The translations under genes and the position numbers were made by a program. Positions 5,641-7,225 of a stretch of 7,225 nucleotides of DNA are shown here, piece after piece. Positions within the stretch are counted from its first letter, which is position 1. Every line of letters starts with the position of its first letter. The notes under the pieces are model-generated. The model saw nothing but the letters and a program-made list of their open reading frames with translations, was not told the DNA's origin and did not search any database. This DNA is from Flavobacteriaceae bacterium (GTDB taxonomy: Bacteria > Bacteroidota > Bacteroidia > Flavobacteriales > Flavobacteriaceae), in the NCBI GenBank assembly GCA_013042255.1, contig JABDQK010000057.1, positions 1 through 7,225 of the forward strand. The letters are read 5' to 3'.

Positions 5641-6474
5641 ATGAAAGTAAAAGAGCTTCCTGTATGTATTTATTACTCCCTTAAATTAAGGTATGGATCT
5701 ACTAGGGCAGGACGGAAAAGATCTAAAACTGTGATTCCTGTCTTGATATCCCTCACTACAATCGAATCCAGGCTAGGAGTGGTTGACCTTGTGATTCGCA
5801 GCTTAATGACTCAAAGTGTATCCCCTGAAAAAATATTGCTCTGGATTCCTGATTCTCTTGAAAAAAAACTTCCTCCCAGACTCACAGAATTATGTGGAGA
5901 AATTTTTGAGATCCGGACCACTCACCTACATTGCTCACATAAAAAACTGATCCATACCCTTTCGGCCTTTCCTGAATATCCGGTAATCACTTGTGATGAT
6001 GATCTGATGTACAGGCCTCAATGGCTTTCCTTACTATATGAAGAATCTCAGCGGTATCCCGGGGCCATCATCGCCAATCAAACCAGAACGATAAAAACGG
6101 ATAGGGAAGGAAATTTTCTGCCTTACGGACAATGGCCCACCGACCAGCCTGCTCCTGAAGGTTCAGATTGGGTACTCCCAATTGGTGCCGAAGGAGTGTT
6201 ATACCCCCCTGCCAGCCTCGATTCGCAATTTGACAACGAAGACCTCTTTCTTAACTTAGCGCCTAAGGCGGATGATCTTTGGTTTAAAACCATGTCGCTA
6301 TTAAAAGGGACCAAGTGCAGATTAGCTACTAATTGCAATAAAAAGGCGGTACCCGTTATGGGCTCACAAAAAACCTCCCTGAAACACGTCAATATTAAAA
6401 AAGACCTGAATAGTGTGCAATGGCAGAAACTTTCAGACCATTTCAACCTGAAGGATCATCTAAAGCCTCATTAA
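5641..6474 (+). CDS. Putative GT-A glycosyltransferase (DDD-motif group, uncharacterised)
   Basis: A 277-residue protein that fits a group usually annotated only as 'glycosyltransferase' in surface-polysaccharide loci. Visible features: VIPVLISLTTIESRL (31-45), the pattern VIRSLMTQSVSPEKILLWIP (51-70), SHKKL (99-103), the metal-binding VITCDDDLMY (115-124) with D119-D121, and GAEGVLYPP (182-190). LAPKADDLWFK (206-216) comes near the C-terminal end of the catalytic part. No signal peptide or clear transmembrane helix is present; the basic N-terminus (residues 15-30) may touch the membrane. I chose ATG 5641; an in-frame TTG at 5605 would add 12 residues (MQGKEHHSSILK) without family support. 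The stop is 2 bp before tsaC, which implies co-transcription. The reaction is inferred only from the DDD motif and group similarity; donor and acceptor are unknown. Confidence 0.8.
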   Translation: MKVKELPVCIYYSLKLRYGSTRAGRKRSKTVIPVLISLTTIESRLGVVDLVIRSLMTQSVSPEKILLWIPDSLEKKLPPRLTELCGEIFEIRTTHLHCSHKKLIHTLSAFPEYPVITCDDDLMYRPQWLSLLYEESQRYPGAIIANQTRTIKTDREGNFLPYGQWPTDQPAPEGSDWVLPIGAEGVLYPPASLDSQFDNEDLFLNLAPKADDLWFKTMSLLKGTKCRLATNCNKKAVPVMGSQKTSLKHVNIKKDLNSVQWQKLSDHFNLKDHLKPH

Positions 6475-6476
6475 AC

Positions 6477-7046
6477 ATGAATGACTTTACACAGGAAATA
6501 AAATCTTGCCTCGAAGTACTCGAAAAAGGTGGTCTCATTTTATATCCAACAGATACCGTCTGGGGAATCGGCTGCGATGCAACTAATGAAGAGGCCGTGG
6601 AAAAAGTATATCGCTTAAAAAATCGACCCGACACAAAGGCCTTAATTTGTCTGGTGGGCAATGATGCCATGCTTGAACGCATAGTGGAAAAGGTCCCGGA
6701 AACAGCCTGGGATATTATGGATCTGGCGAGCAAACCCACTACTATAGTTTATGACAACCCCAGAGGTGTGGCCCGAAACCTCATAGCCGAAGACAATACG
6801 CTTGCCATCAGAGTTGCCTCAGATAAATTTTGTCGCTACCTCATCAACGCCTTTAAAAAACCTATCGTCTCTACTTCTGCAAATATTGCCGGTGAACCTA
6901 CCCCCGGCAACTTTGGGGAAATAACACCCCCCATTTTAAAAGGAGTCGACTATGTGGTAAATTTGCAGCGGAATGCAGGGAATGCCGTTTCCTCTTCGAT
7001 AATAAAATTGAGTAATGACGGCACTGTAAAAGTGATTCGGGAATAA
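6477..7046 (+). CDS. tsaC: L-threonylcarbamoyladenylate synthase (TsaC/YrdC type)
   Basis: Makes threonylcarbamoyl-AMP from threonine, bicarbonate and ATP, the first step of t6A formation at A37 of ANN-decoding tRNAs; the product passes to the TsaBDE complex. The 189-residue protein is a YrdC domain only, without the C-terminal Sua5 domain, hence TsaC type. Motifs: GGLILYPTDTVWGIGCDA (18-35), KNRPDTKAL (48-56, the KxRPxxK nucleotide-binding motif), LAIRV (109-113), STSANIAGEPTP (132-143) and SSSIIKL (172-178). I chose ATG 6477, giving MNDFTQEI; the frame is open from ATG 6420, but that stretch lies within the preceding gene. It starts 2 bp after the glycosyltransferase stop and ends 1 bp before cca, so the three genes very likely share a transcript, linking two tRNA-maturation enzymes to a glycosyltransferase. 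Confidence 0.95.
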   Translation: MNDFTQEIKSCLEVLEKGGLILYPTDTVWGIGCDATNEEAVEKVYRLKNRPDTKALICLVGNDAMLERIVEKVPETAWDIMDLASKPTTIVYDNPRGVARNLIAEDNTLAIRVASDKFCRYLINAFKKPIVSTSANIAGEPTPGNFGEITPPILKGVDYVVNLQRNAGNAVSSSIIKLSNDGTVKVIRE

Positions 7047-7047
7047 A

Positions 7048-7225
7048 ATGGCGATAAAGAACTATAAGGAAGCCCTCACAGATCAGATCTTTCATACCAT
7101 TGCGGAGGCTGCAGCAATGCTCTCTGTTGATTGTTATGTCATTGGAGGTTTTGTAAGGGATTTACTCCTCGAGAGAGGCGTGCCTAAGGACATCGATATT
7201 GTGGCCGTAGGCAGTGGTATTGCTT
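7048..7225 (+). CDS. cca: CCA tRNA nucleotidyltransferase, N-terminal part (cut by the window's right edge)
   Basis: Adds or repairs the 3'-terminal CCA of tRNAs without a template. Only the first 59 codons are present. They cover the start of the class II nucleotidyltransferase head domain: CYVIGGFVRDLLLER (29-43), with the GG-x-VRD-x-LL signature, followed by PKDIDIV (46-52), whose D48 and D50 are the catalytic metal ligands. A poly(A) polymerase I shares this head domain, but flavobacteria usually carry the CCA-adding form, so cca is preferred. The ATG at 7048 comes 1 bp after the tsaC stop, which shows translational coupling or at least co-transcription. The rest of the gene, including the tRNA-binding body, tail and any HD domain, is beyond the window. 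Confidence 0.88.
   Translation, partial: MAIKNYKEALTDQIFHTIAEAAAMLSVDCYVIGGFVRDLLLERGVPKDIDIVAVGSGIA

Noticed and set aside
6123..7095. Minus-strand open frames at 6123-6446, 6443-6739 and 6898-7095
   Set aside because: They are antisense to the glycosyltransferase, tsaC and cca genes and lack plausible starts or family features.

Overview
The window looks like chromosomal DNA from a marine-type member of the Flavobacteriia (Bacteroidota), most likely Flavobacteriaceae. Three things point there. First, a DUF5606 protein, a family I know only from Bacteroidota, sits in a ruvX-def-DUF5606 order. Second, the left-end gene is a flavobacterial-style secreted protein combining a TolB-like propeller with a probable amidohydrolase. 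Third, exact copies of the Bacteroidota -7 promoter element (TAnnTTTG) lie just upstream of four genes, while purine-rich Shine-Dalgarno sites are almost absent. I see no RNA genes, insertion sequences, CRISPR arrays or phage genes.

Layout. Positions 1-1244 (minus) hold the N-terminal 414 residues of a secreted propeller protein that runs off the left edge. Positions 1325-2843 (minus) hold three housekeeping genes in one apparent operon, read from right to left: ruvX, def (peptide deformylase), then the DUF5606 gene. A 103-bp divergent promoter region (2844-2946) separates them from dapD (2947-3762, plus), a lysine/diaminopimelate pathway gene. Three glycosyltransferase genes follow: a WaaE/KdtX-like GT2 (3856-4650, plus), a GT2 with a galactosyltransferase-like C-terminal domain (4632-5456, minus, overlapping the previous gene tail to tail by 19 bp), and a third from a less characterised DDD-motif group (5641-6474, plus). 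The third is tightly coupled to tsaC (6477-7046), which makes the t6A37 modification of tRNA, and to cca (7048 to the right edge), the CCA-adding enzyme. The gaps in that run are 2 and 1 nt.

How the genes relate. The set is mostly core metabolism and translation-linked maintenance: N-terminal deformylation, t6A modification, tRNA 3'-end repair and Holliday-junction/rRNA processing. Three glycosyltransferases, probably for surface glycan or LPS assembly, are interleaved. No gap between genes exceeds 184 bp and nearly every base is explained by ordinary genes. I do not see convincing evidence of a new multi-gene system. The points most worth a second look are regulatory or architectural: a perfect 9-bp hairpin that includes the first bases of the propeller gene's start codon, a dyad in the ruvX/dapD divergent promoter, a predicted leaderless glycosyltransferase mRNA, and the overlapping convergent glycosyltransferase genes.
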